Of a stretch of 59,795 bases of DNA, positions 46,655 through 54,318 are shown in pieces. The position numbers and the translations under genes are program-made. The notes under the pieces were generated by a model. It ran no database searches and had not been told where the DNA came from. It worked only from the letters and a program-made list of their open reading frames with translations. Position 1 is the first letter of the stretch; every line of letters starts with the position of its first letter. This DNA comes from a virus. Where the stretch lies: the IMG/VR virus record IMGVR_UViG_3300045135_002103, positions 1-59,795 of that record; one strand, given 5' to 3'.

Positions 46655-47334
46655 CATTTACCCATCATAATTTTTTAGGTGAACTTGAACTGAATAAGAA
46701 AGAAACAAATGGCATCCGCTTGTACAATCTTCCAGATGGGCAGTGGGTGCCTTCTATTACTTCTGTAACTTCTTTCTATAATAGACAGATTTTTATTGAC
46801 TGGCGTAAGCGAGTTGGTATTGAAGAAGCAAATCGAATTACAAAAAAAGCAACTGCCCGTGGAACAGACTTCCACGAAGCAGCACAAGCATACCTTGAGA
46901 ATAAAGAACTAAACTGGGAAAACTTTCTTCCTGCTACTCAGTTTATGTTTCATCATGCCAAACCATATCTAGACAAGATAAATAACATACATGCTATCGA
47001 AAGAACCTTATATTCTGAGTTTCTTGGGTTGGCGGGTAGAGTTGACTGTATTGCGGAGTACGAAGGAGAACTTGCAGTCATTGACTTTAAGACATCTGAA
47101 AAAATTAAACCAGAAAAGTGGTTAGAAAACTACTTTGTTCAAGAGATGTTTTATGCTTCTGCCTATTATGAACTAACTGGTATTCCTGTCAAAAAATTAA
47201 TTACTCTGATGGTTACTCCTGGTGGCGAAGTCAAAGTATTTGACAAACGTAACAAAGGGGACTATATTAAATTACTAGTTAGGTATATTAAAGAATTTGT
47301 ACATCACAATACTAGGTCAGAGAATGGAGAATGA
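46651..47334 (+). CDS. PD-(D/E)XK nuclease, RecB/Cas4-like
   Basis: 227 residues. Motifs GTDFHEAAQAYL near 71-82, LAGRVDCIAEYEGELAVIDFKTS near 127-149 (D and DxK of the active site). T4-like cyanophages carry this exonuclease between phoH and gp33. It likely acts in DNA recombination or host DNA degradation. Confidence 0.8.
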   Translation: MTFTHHNFLGELELNKKETNGIRLYNLPDGQWVPSITSVTSFYNRQIFIDWRKRVGIEEANRITKKATARGTDFHEAAQAYLENKELNWENFLPATQFMFHHAKPYLDKINNIHAIERTLYSEFLGLAGRVDCIAEYEGELAVIDFKTSEKIKPEKWLENYFVQEMFYASAYYELTGIPVKKLITLMVTPGGEVKVFDKRNKGDYIKLLVRYIKEFVHHNTRSENGE

Positions 47335-47581
47335 ACTAGAAAAGGAACTAGAGAAAAAGTTTTTCTGCCCCTCTAAGTTTGCTCAAGAGATTGAGCAACT
47401 TGTTCATCTTAATACTGAGATGAATTATATTGATGCTATTATTCACTTTTGTGAGCAAAATAGTATTGAATTGGAGTCGGTTCCTAAACTAATATCAAAA
47501 CCATTGAAAGAAAAAATTAAGTATGAAGCGACTGAACTAAACTTTCTGAAGAGAAGTTCTAGAGCGAAACTACCACTTTGA
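47324..47581 (+). CDS. 33: Late transcription co-activator gp33
   Basis: 85 residues: CPSKFAQEIEQLVHLNTEMN near 16-35, YIDAIIHFCEQNSIELE and the final hydrophobic LPL. This matches T4 gp33, which bridges RNA polymerase and the sliding clamp at late promoters. It supports the late elements listed in this window. ATG 47324 sits inside the nuclease gene. Confidence 0.8.
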   Translation: MENELEKELEKKFFCPSKFAQEIEQLVHLNTEMNYIDAIIHFCEQNSIELESVPKLISKPLKEKIKYEATELNFLKRSSRAKLPL

Positions 47582-47587
47582 GGAATG

Positions 47588-48181
47588 ATGCCTTTTGATG
47601 CATATAAATGCTACTTGTCATTGAAAAATCATTTTACAAAAGACAAGTATGATTATCACAAATATTGTGGTAAAAGTCGTGCGACTGTCCAGTCTTTCTA
47701 TAAAAGGAAAGATCGTTTCTGGTTTGAAAAACTAGCAAGAAATAAAAATAACAAAGAGGTTGAAGAGTTTTTTATTTCCAACTTCATCACATGCACTGAT
47801 CCAAGTAAACTATGGATTGGTGAAATGATTCGAGAAGGTGAAGTTAGATATACTGAATGGAAAAAGAAAACACAATCTCTTTCTTATGTCTTCAAAGAAG
47901 AAGTGGAAAATATTTTTGGGGAAAGGAAAGTTGATGAAGTTTTTTCGTGCAAAAAAGGGCACCCGCAGATCTTAAAAAGTTATCTAAGTGGTAAAACTTC
48001 TATTGAAACTCTAGTTATTCTTGATAAAATTCTTGGATATAGACAAGAATTTGATAAGAATCTCCAAGACCCTGTGTGGGAAACCGTAAGTATGAGAATG
48101 AAAAAATATTCTCCCTTCCTACATATAGATGTATTTCGTTATAAAAAAGTTCTAAAAAATGTTGTTTTGGGGGAAAAATGA
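47588..48181 (+). CDS. 59: Helicase loader gp59
   Basis: 197 residues with MPFDAYKCYLSLKNHFTK and YHKYCGKSRATVQSFYKRKD, the N-terminal DNA-binding part of T4 gp59. It loads gp41 helicase on gp32-coated forks. gp33-gp59-gp32 order agrees with other T4-like cyanophages. GAGGA precedes tandem ATGs at 47585 and 47588; the second is used. Confidence 0.8.
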   Translation: MPFDAYKCYLSLKNHFTKDKYDYHKYCGKSRATVQSFYKRKDRFWFEKLARNKNNKEVEEFFISNFITCTDPSKLWIGEMIREGEVRYTEWKKKTQSLSYVFKEEVENIFGERKVDEVFSCKKGHPQILKSYLSGKTSIETLVILDKILGYRQEFDKNLQDPVWETVSMRMKKYSPFLHIDVFRYKKVLKNVVLGEK

Positions 48182-48522
48182 GTTTTTTCAATTCTGATGT
48201 TGTCCGTGCAGAGATGACTGAAATAAGTGAGTTGCAAGAAGATGTTTACAGAAATGTCTTTAAGTTTCCTACTATGACAAAGGAAGAAAAACTTTTTCAT
48301 GTTTCTCTTCTTGAAAGACTTTTGGATAAACAAAAAGTTCTTTATACTCGATTGAGTCTTTCTGATGACCCTGAAGCGCAGGAGATGAAAAAAAGAATTT
48401 CTGACTCTGCTCAAATGATGGGTCTTCCCCCAGACGTAGACATCAGTGTTGTTTTCAAAAACATGACTGATGTCCTTGAAGCAATGCGTAAAAACATTGA
48501 CGAAACAGGTTCTGACCTGTAG
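48178..48522 (+). CDS. DUF1825-like protein (114 aa)
   Basis: MSFFNSDVVRAEMTEISELQ, then a region with LLDKQKVLYTRLSLSDDPEA. This resembles the cyanobacterial DUF1825 family, also found in cyanophages between gp59 and gp32. Function unknown. Overlaps gp59. Confidence 0.55.
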   Translation: MSFFNSDVVRAEMTEISELQEDVYRNVFKFPTMTKEEKLFHVSLLERLLDKQKVLYTRLSLSDDPEAQEMKKRISDSAQMMGLPPDVDISVVFKNMTDVLEAMRKNIDETGSDL

Positions 48523-48571
48523 AATAACGAAGTACACACAAGCCAAATACAAACAAACCGAGGTAATCCAA

Positions 48572-49507
48572 ATGTCCTTTTCTGATCTCAAAAAGCAATC
48601 TTCTATTGGTTCTCTGACTCAAAAGTTGGTCAAGGAAGTTGAAAAGATGAATAACACTGGAGGCGGTGCTGATGAGCGTCTCTGGAAACCTGAAATGGAT
48701 AAGACTGGCAATGGTTATGCAGTCATTCGTTTCCTCCCTGCCCCTGATGGAGAAGAACTCCCTTGGGCAAAGATGTACTCCCATGCCTTCCAAGGTCCTG
48801 GTGGTTGGTACATTGAAAACTCCCTGACCACTATTGGCGGCAAAGACCCTGTGTCTGAATATAACCGCGAACTGTGGAACAGTGGCATTGATGCTGACAA
48901 AGAAACTGTCCGCAAGCAAAAGCGTAAACTGTCTTACTATGCCAACATCTATGTTGTGCAAGATAAGGCAAACCCCCAGAATGAAGGTAAAGTCTTTCTC
49001 TATAAGTTTGGTAAGAAGATCTTCGACAAGATCATGGAAGCAATGCAACCTGAGTTTGAAGATGAGACTCCTATCAACCCCTTCGACTTCTGGCAAGGTG
49101 CTAACTTCAAACTGAAACTGAAGAAGGTTGCAGGTTACTGGAACTATGACTCTTCTGAGTTTGATCGTCCTGGTCCTCTGCTGGATGACGATGATGCACT
49201 GGAAGCACTGTGGAAGAAGCAGTATTCTCTTTCTGCTCTGACTGCTGCAGATCAGTTCAAGTCTTACGAGCAACTTGAAACTCGTCTGAAGATGGTTCTG
49301 GGTAAGAAGTCTGCACCTCCTCGCCTTGATGAAGAGGTGAATGATGAGGACAATGATCGTGGTAACTTCCAACCTGACTGGGCAGCATCACGTCCTGCAC
49401 CTGAACCCACTTCTGACTTCAATGCACCTGACATCACCCCCAAATCCACTGCAAGTGAAGATGAGGATGATGCTCTGAGTTACTTCCAGCGTCTTGCTGA
49501 AGAGTGA
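48572..49507 (+). CDS. 32: Single-stranded DNA-binding protein gp32
   Basis: 311 residues. Basic N-terminus, OB-core features (YAVIRFLPAPDGEELPWAK, NIYVVQDKANPQNEGKVFLY) and an acidic C-terminus (DEEVNDEDNDR, ASEDEDDALSYF) for partner binding. Its stop abuts the convergent gp53 stop without a gap, so there is no room for a separate terminator. Confidence 0.9.
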   Translation: MSFSDLKKQSSIGSLTQKLVKEVEKMNNTGGGADERLWKPEMDKTGNGYAVIRFLPAPDGEELPWAKMYSHAFQGPGGWYIENSLTTIGGKDPVSEYNRELWNSGIDADKETVRKQKRKLSYYANIYVVQDKANPQNEGKVFLYKFGKKIFDKIMEAMQPEFEDETPINPFDFWQGANFKLKLKKVAGYWNYDSSEFDRPGPLLDDDDALEALWKKQYSLSALTAADQFKSYEQLETRLKMVLGKKSAPPRLDEEVNDEDNDRGNFQPDWAASRPAPEPTSDFNAPDITPKSTASEDEDDALSYFQRLAEE

Positions 49508-50176
49508 TTATTGAAATAGTCTAATATTATCTGCACGTTTAAGGGTGGGGCTCACATACTGAGTTCCACCTTTTTTGTATTTCATCATACTCTTTATATC
49601 GTTAAGAACGACATTAATATAATCTGGTTTTAACAAAAAGATATTTCTCTTCGCATCTTGAATTCTATCTTCGTAGACTTTATTGGTGATGGCAGTAGTA
49701 ATATTTGTGGCAGATATTAAAGTGTTTGATGAATAATCATAATGTTCAACTGAATAATTTTGTGTGACAGTTAAACCTTCAGGAACAATGGTAGCACCAC
49801 TACTATTTTCGACTTTAATAGTTTCATAATGATGAACGTTACTCAATGCTTCTTCACTGCCATACTTATCAAGTAAAAACTCATGATAAGAATGCTGTGT
49901 CATTGGCCATTCAGTTTGAATATTAACAATATTATTTGCAATCAGAACTAACCAGTCTAATGTTTCGTCATCGTATCTTTTATATGCAACATTATCTGGT
50001 CTTTCATCTCCCACAATTTGATACTTAGTGAAGAATGTTAGGTTACCAAATATATCTTCACGAAGTTTCCCTCTTTTAAAAAGGTTTTTTACTTCTGAAT
50101 AATCTGATATATTCTTACCATCCTTTGTGGCATTTGGATATTCAAAGTTTGGGACTTGTTGAAAATAACTTGACAT
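49508..50176 (-). CDS. 53: Baseplate wedge protein gp53
   Basis: 222 residues: YFQQVPNFEYPNATKDGKNI at the start, then LFKRGKLREDIFGNLTFF and YKRYDDETLDWLVLIANNI, features of T4 gp53. It joins baseplate wedges. One base from gp48 upstream; convergent with gp32. Confidence 0.8.
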   Translation of the reverse strand: MSSYFQQVPNFEYPNATKDGKNISDYSEVKNLFKRGKLREDIFGNLTFFTKYQIVGDERPDNVAYKRYDDETLDWLVLIANNIVNIQTEWPMTQHSYHEFLLDKYGSEEALSNVHHYETIKVENSSGATIVPEGLTVTQNYSVEHYDYSSNTLISATNITTAITNKVYEDRIQDAKRNIFLLKPDYINVVLNDIKSMMKYKKGGTQYVSPTLKRADNIRLFQ

Positions 50177-50177
50177 T

Positions 50178-51599
50178 TTAGTAACCTATATGCGACATGG
50201 GAACTTCATCTGTATTATAGTCTTTATTATAAATGGGTTCGATTTCTTGAAACTGTAATGATATTGAGTATGATGTCATTGTTCTCTCTTCATCATTAAA
50301 TGTCATATAACTTCCATCAGGAGTATAGTTCACACTGCAATCTAATAAAGCACACTCTTTAATTTTGTTAATTGATGGGTGTGGATTATTTTCATCAGTT
50401 TGATACTGTATTCTAAAAACATAAGGTTCTTTTAGAAATACATTGGTTTTTGTAGTTCTCACTGACATATTTTGTTTGAAGAATCTTATTATATTTCTAA
50501 CTGCTATTGCTTCACCTTGCTCTCTTGGAGACATTTTAAATGAGAATGAAAATGGTCTCAGTTGAGGACCTTTAAAAAGAAGTTCCATATTTGGATTCAA
50601 TACCGCACCAGAAGTTCTGGAGAGTAAACCTTGAACCCCTGCTGCTTCTTGAGCAAGATAAGTTCTTAGACCTTCTCGTATCTCGTTGTTAGCGGAATTT
50701 GTTAAAAGTTTAAATCCCTCCGTTATAGTACTTCCCGCCATGTTCAACATTTCCTGAACACTGCCTGATTGAGCCAGTCCATAAGATGTTCCTGCAATTT
50801 GAGCTTCAATGGCATTTAATGTCATTCCTGCCCAGTCAACTCTATTGTTGTCTTGTATTACTGGTTGAATTGGAAGCGTGACAGATCCTAGAGAATTTGA
50901 AAATTGTGGTGAACCAATACCTCCAATTTGATTTGCTGTAATTTGTTTTATAGGTCTTGCTATCTTTTCAATTACTGAAAATTTTATTCTATCTTGTTTA
51001 GTACTTTGAATATCTAGTGGATAAAAATACTCTCCGCTATATGCCATTCCAACACCTTCAATCTGAGCGGGATTTATGTCTACAGATTCTCCAACCTCGC
51101 CAGATGCAGCTAGATCTTTAACCCTTGCTTCATCTAATGTCTGTTGGGGTATCTGTGTTCCATTTAATATCGCTGTAGTTCTAGCATTAAGTTCATTTGT
51201 TCCTGGTGTAGTTAAATTGTTATTTTTTGCGCTACGCGTTAATGCATTTTCTACAACTGTTCTTGCGTGTCCATATGTATCTTTTCTTGCCGCCGGATCA
51301 CTAAAATATCTCTCTTCATCAGCATCCGCTCCAGAACCACGATTGAATTTTCCAGATGGCGAGTCATACCATCCAACTATTTTATTTGTGTCTTTTCTGT
51401 ATACCCATACACGACCATCATCGTTGCCTATACCATCGGGTTCGTTAATGAGCAGATAGTAATTTCTTTTTTCATCATAAAGTGTCTTGCCAGATATTAC
51501 TCCGCCTACAATAGTTTTATTTCCTAATTTTGCATTGGGACGAAATACTTCGTTATTGCCATCTTTATCAGGAGCTCCACCACTTCCATATGTAGCCAT
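50178..51599 (-). CDS. 48: Baseplate tail-tube cap gp48
   Basis: 473 residues. The C-terminal half has FSFKMSPREQGEAIAVRNII and CALLDCSVNYTPDGSYMTFN, typical of gp48, on which the tail tube is built. The N-half is longer than in T4 (364 aa). AGGAGG ribosome site lies in a small hairpin; a late-like TATAAATG at 51666-51659 is 60 bases upstream. Confidence 0.75.
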   Translation of the reverse strand: MATYGSGGAPDKDGNNEVFRPNAKLGNKTIVGGVISGKTLYDEKRNYYLLINEPDGIGNDDGRVWVYRKDTNKIVGWYDSPSGKFNRGSGADADEERYFSDPAARKDTYGHARTVVENALTRSAKNNNLTTPGTNELNARTTAILNGTQIPQQTLDEARVKDLAASGEVGESVDINPAQIEGVGMAYSGEYFYPLDIQSTKQDRIKFSVIEKIARPIKQITANQIGGIGSPQFSNSLGSVTLPIQPVIQDNNRVDWAGMTLNAIEAQIAGTSYGLAQSGSVQEMLNMAGSTITEGFKLLTNSANNEIREGLRTYLAQEAAGVQGLLSRTSGAVLNPNMELLFKGPQLRPFSFSFKMSPREQGEAIAVRNIIRFFKQNMSVRTTKTNVFLKEPYVFRIQYQTDENNPHPSINKIKECALLDCSVNYTPDGSYMTFNDEERTMTSYSISLQFQEIEPIYNKDYNTDEVPMSHIGY

Positions 51600-51658
51600 C
51601 AGAAATGTCCTCCTACTTTATAGGAGTTGTCCATTTTAACTTTAAGTAGAATAGAGAA

Positions 51659-51666
51659 CATTTATA
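51659..51666 (-). promoter_or_regulatory. Late-like element on minus strand
   Basis: TATAAATG read on the minus strand upstream of gp48. One mismatch to TATAAATA. The 78-base gap also holds CTCCTA-taaag-TAGGAG, which could mask the ribosome site. Confidence 0.4.
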
Positions 51667-51677
51667 GACTTTTTTCT

Positions 51678-52058
51678 TTATTTATCAATAAAATTGGCAT
51701 AGTTTAATGAACGAAGATAATCTATTTCATTATTTTCAATGACGTGTAGAAAACCTTCCACCTCTTGCCAAGTATAGTTTTTTACAGAACCCCAATGAAA
51801 GTTTAAACCTTTGAACCCCCAACGTTGAACATCTACACAAGCAATTAATGGAAACTGATCAAATTTAATATCATTTGTCTTTGCAGTGTAAATGAAGGTG
51901 TAATACTTTCCAACATCAGGAATGATTTCAGTTTCACGAAAGACACTGAGGATCTCAAACATTATGTCATCAGAGGCAACTAAACCCTTTACCTTTCTTT
52001 TGAGTTCATTTACTCTAGGTGATGATACTTGAATGTCTTCCCCAAAACCTTTTGCCAT
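51678..52058 (-). CDS. Conserved hypothetical protein (126 aa)
   Basis: GFGEDIQVSSPRVNELKRKV then a region with YTFIYTAKTNDIKFDQFPLI and WGFKGLNFHWGSVKNYTW. Between gp48 and gp4 in the structural operon; a virion or assembly role is likely from position. TAATG junction with gp4. Confidence 0.6.
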   Translation of the reverse strand: MAKGFGEDIQVSSPRVNELKRKVKGLVASDDIMFEILSVFRETEIIPDVGKYYTFIYTAKTNDIKFDQFPLIACVDVQRWGFKGLNFHWGSVKNYTWQEVEGFLHVIENNEIDYLRSLNYANFIDK

Positions 52059-52501
52059 TACTTGATACCTAAGTGGTCTTCTGTGATGATCTTAAACTCA
52101 ATAAGTCTATCCTTACACCATTCATCTGCTGCTTTCCACTTTGCTGTATTTACAGCATATGTTTTCACTTCGCTAATATATCTTTTTGTTGCTCTTGCTG
52201 GTTTCTTTGGTTCTTTGGTTTGCTTCTTTGGTTTGACTTCTATAACGTATGTTTTAATATCACCAGTCTGTTCTTTTACCTTAATGATAAAGTCTGGAAA
52301 GTATCTATGTACTCTACCATCAACAGGTGAACGATAAGGAATACAAAACTCTTCTGAACCCCAAAGAATAATATTTTCGTTCATGTCACACCAATGACAA
52401 AACTTGCGTTCCCAACTACTACGGCATATAATATTATTTGGATCGCCTTTATATTTTTTGGGAAATGAGGGTTTGTATTTGCTCTTAATACTTTGTCCCA
52501 T
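52058..52501 (-). CDS. 4: Head completion protein gp4
   Basis: 147 residues. CRSSWERKFCHWCDMNENII and RYFPDFIIKVKEQTGDIKTY resemble T4 gp4, a nuclease-like protein that completes DNA-filled heads before tail joining. The tail has several Lys and aromatic residues. TATAAATA on the minus strand lies upstream. Confidence 0.75.
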   Translation of the reverse strand: MGQSIKSKYKPSFPKKYKGDPNNIICRSSWERKFCHWCDMNENIILWGSEEFCIPYRSPVDGRVHRYFPDFIIKVKEQTGDIKTYVIEVKPKKQTKEPKKPARATKRYISEVKTYAVNTAKWKAADEWCKDRLIEFKIITEDHLGIK

Positions 52502-52534
52502 ATCCTGCCTACATAATATATAACGGTCAAAAAG

Positions 52535-52542
52535 TATTTATA
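52535..52542 (-). promoter_or_regulatory. Late promoter TATAAATA on minus strand
   Basis: Exact TATAAATA on the minus strand, 34 bases before gp4, in the divergent space with gp54. Confidence 0.6.
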
Positions 52543-52543
52543 G

Positions 52544-53377
52544 ATGGCAGGACCAACACCTAGAAAAATAGGAGTATCAGAACTTAAAAGTAAGTTGATG
52601 CGTCCAGCAACAACATCTCATTTTTTATGTGAGTTTGCTCCACCAGCAAATGCAGGGTTACAGTCTTTTATAAAAGACAGAAAAATTCTTGCTGGTTTTT
52701 TGGGAGCAGATTATAACGATGCAGAAAACCGAGAACTGATAAGACTATCTTGTTCTAATGCATCATTACCTGGTTCGTCTTTAGCAACTCATGAAATTAA
52801 TAATGATTATACTGGAGTTACTGAAAGACATGTATACAGAAGACAGTATGATCAACGTTCGGAGTTTACTTTTTACGTTGACAATAATTATAGAATAATT
52901 GATTTTTTTGAAAACTGGATGTCATATATTGTTGGTGAAAATGAAATTACTGATCAATCACTGACTCAACAGAATAGAAATTATTCTTATCGCGTCAACT
53001 TCCCTAGAGATTATAAAACCGATAACCTTTATATTACAAAGTTTGAAAAAGATCTTAATGATAATAGTTTGAGTGGTAGAGACCCTAATAGAACATTGAC
53101 ATATCAGTTTATCAATGCATATCCTATTAGTATAAACTCGATGCCTGTTTCATATGATACATCTGAAGTTTTAAAATGTACGGTATCATTTACTTATAGT
53201 CGCTATATTATTATGAAAGAGAATACTGGAACTAGAAAAGTACTCTTACAAAGACCAAATGGACAATCTCCCATTTCCACATATGTTCAAGATGGAAGAC
53301 CTACTTTAGCACAGTTAGCTGAACAACTTGAGGCAGCGGGTGGAAGAAGTTTTGGTCCTAATATTCTTGGACCTTAA
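52544..53377 (+). CDS. 54: Baseplate tail-tube initiator gp54
   Basis: 277 residues. Resembles gp54 and tail-tube-related proteins: SKLMRPATTSHFLCEFAPP, RQYDQRSEFTFYVDNNYRII and MPVSYDTSEVLKCTVSFTYS with the tube-type ending. It begins tail-tube polymerisation on gp48. Tail tube gp19 itself is an alternative but is usually shorter. Confidence 0.65.
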   Translation: MAGPTPRKIGVSELKSKLMRPATTSHFLCEFAPPANAGLQSFIKDRKILAGFLGADYNDAENRELIRLSCSNASLPGSSLATHEINNDYTGVTERHVYRRQYDQRSEFTFYVDNNYRIIDFFENWMSYIVGENEITDQSLTQQNRNYSYRVNFPRDYKTDNLYITKFEKDLNDNSLSGRDPNRTLTYQFINAYPISINSMPVSYDTSEVLKCTVSFTYSRYIIMKENTGTRKVLLQRPNGQSPISTYVQDGRPTLAQLAEQLEAAGGRSFGPNILGP

Positions 53378-53385
53378 TAGACTCA

Positions 53386-53392
53386 ATAAATA
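53386..53392 (+). promoter_or_regulatory. Late-type element ATAAATA
   Basis: ATAAATA at the end of the gp54 gene region, 27 bases before gp26. Confidence 0.45.
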
Positions 53393-53419
53393 ACCATACT
53401 GAAACTTCTATAGGATATT

Positions 53420-54139
53420 ATGCCTTTACCAAAAATTGCCACACCAACATATGAGTTGGTATTGCCATCTACAGGAAAAAATTTAAAGTATAGACCATTT
53501 CTAGTAAAAGAAGAGAAACTATTAGTTCTTGCGTTAGAAAGTGAAAACACGAAAGAGATTACAACTGCTATCAAGAATGTAATCAAAGCATGTGTTCTTA
53601 CTAGAGGCGTGAAGATTGAAACGCTTCCCACTTTTGATATTGAGTATTTGTTTTTGAATATCAGAGGCAAGTCTGTTGGTGAAGAGATTGAAGTTAATAT
53701 CATTTGTCCCGACGATGGGGAAACATATGTTCCTGTGAAAATTAATATTGATGAAATTGAAGTTCAAAAAAATGACAAACATACAAACAAGATCAAGTTA
53801 GATGCTAAACTTGTGATGGAAATGAAGTATCCATCATTGGAACAGTTCATTAAGTCTAACTTTGATTTCTCTGAAGAAGTTGGAATGGATCAGTCCTTTG
53901 ATATGATTTCAAGTTGTATTGATAAAATTTATAATGAAGAAGAGGTATGGACCGCATCCGATTGTTCTAAGAAAGAACTCATTGATTTCCTAGAGCAAAT
54001 GAATTCTTCACAGTTTAAGGAAATTGAAAAGTTCTTTGAATCAATGCCTAAACTTTCTCATGAAGTAAAAGTTAAAAATCCAAATACCGAAGTGGAAAGC
54101 ACAGTAGTTCTGGAGGGTCTGTCAAGTTTTTTCGCATAG
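53420..54139 (+). CDS. 26: Baseplate hub protein gp26-like
   Basis: 239 residues: YELVLPSTGKNLKYRPFLVK near the start and CPDDGETYVPVKINIDEIE in the middle. The layout follows the gp26-like hub protein at this place in T4-like cyanophages. Followed closely by a gp51-like gene. Confidence 0.7.
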   Translation: MPLPKIATPTYELVLPSTGKNLKYRPFLVKEEKLLVLALESENTKEITTAIKNVIKACVLTRGVKIETLPTFDIEYLFLNIRGKSVGEEIEVNIICPDDGETYVPVKINIDEIEVQKNDKHTNKIKLDAKLVMEMKYPSLEQFIKSNFDFSEEVGMDQSFDMISSCIDKIYNEEEVWTASDCSKKELIDFLEQMNSSQFKEIEKFFESMPKLSHEVKVKNPNTEVESTVVLEGLSSFFA

Positions 54140-54150
54140 GTCTTTCCCAT

Positions 54151-54318
54151 ATGGATCTTGAGTCCTACTACAAGTTAAATTTCTCTTTGATACAGTATCA
54201 TAAATATTCATTAACAGAGATTGAGAACTTAATACCTTGGGAAAGGGACATTTACGTTGAATTGTTAAAGGCACATCTAGAAGAAGAAAAACAGAAGCAA
54301 CAACAAAATGGGACCTGA
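54151..54318 (+). CDS. Baseplate hub assembly protein, gp51-like (55 aa)
   Basis: LTEIENLIPWERDIYVELLK then an acidic and Gln-rich end. The I-P-W-E-R pattern recalls small hub assembly catalysts or tail chaperones encoded after gp26. Much shorter than T4 gp51, so homology is tentative. Confidence 0.5.
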   Translation: MDLESYYKLNFSLIQYHKYSLTEIENLIPWERDIYVELLKAHLEEEKQKQQQNGT

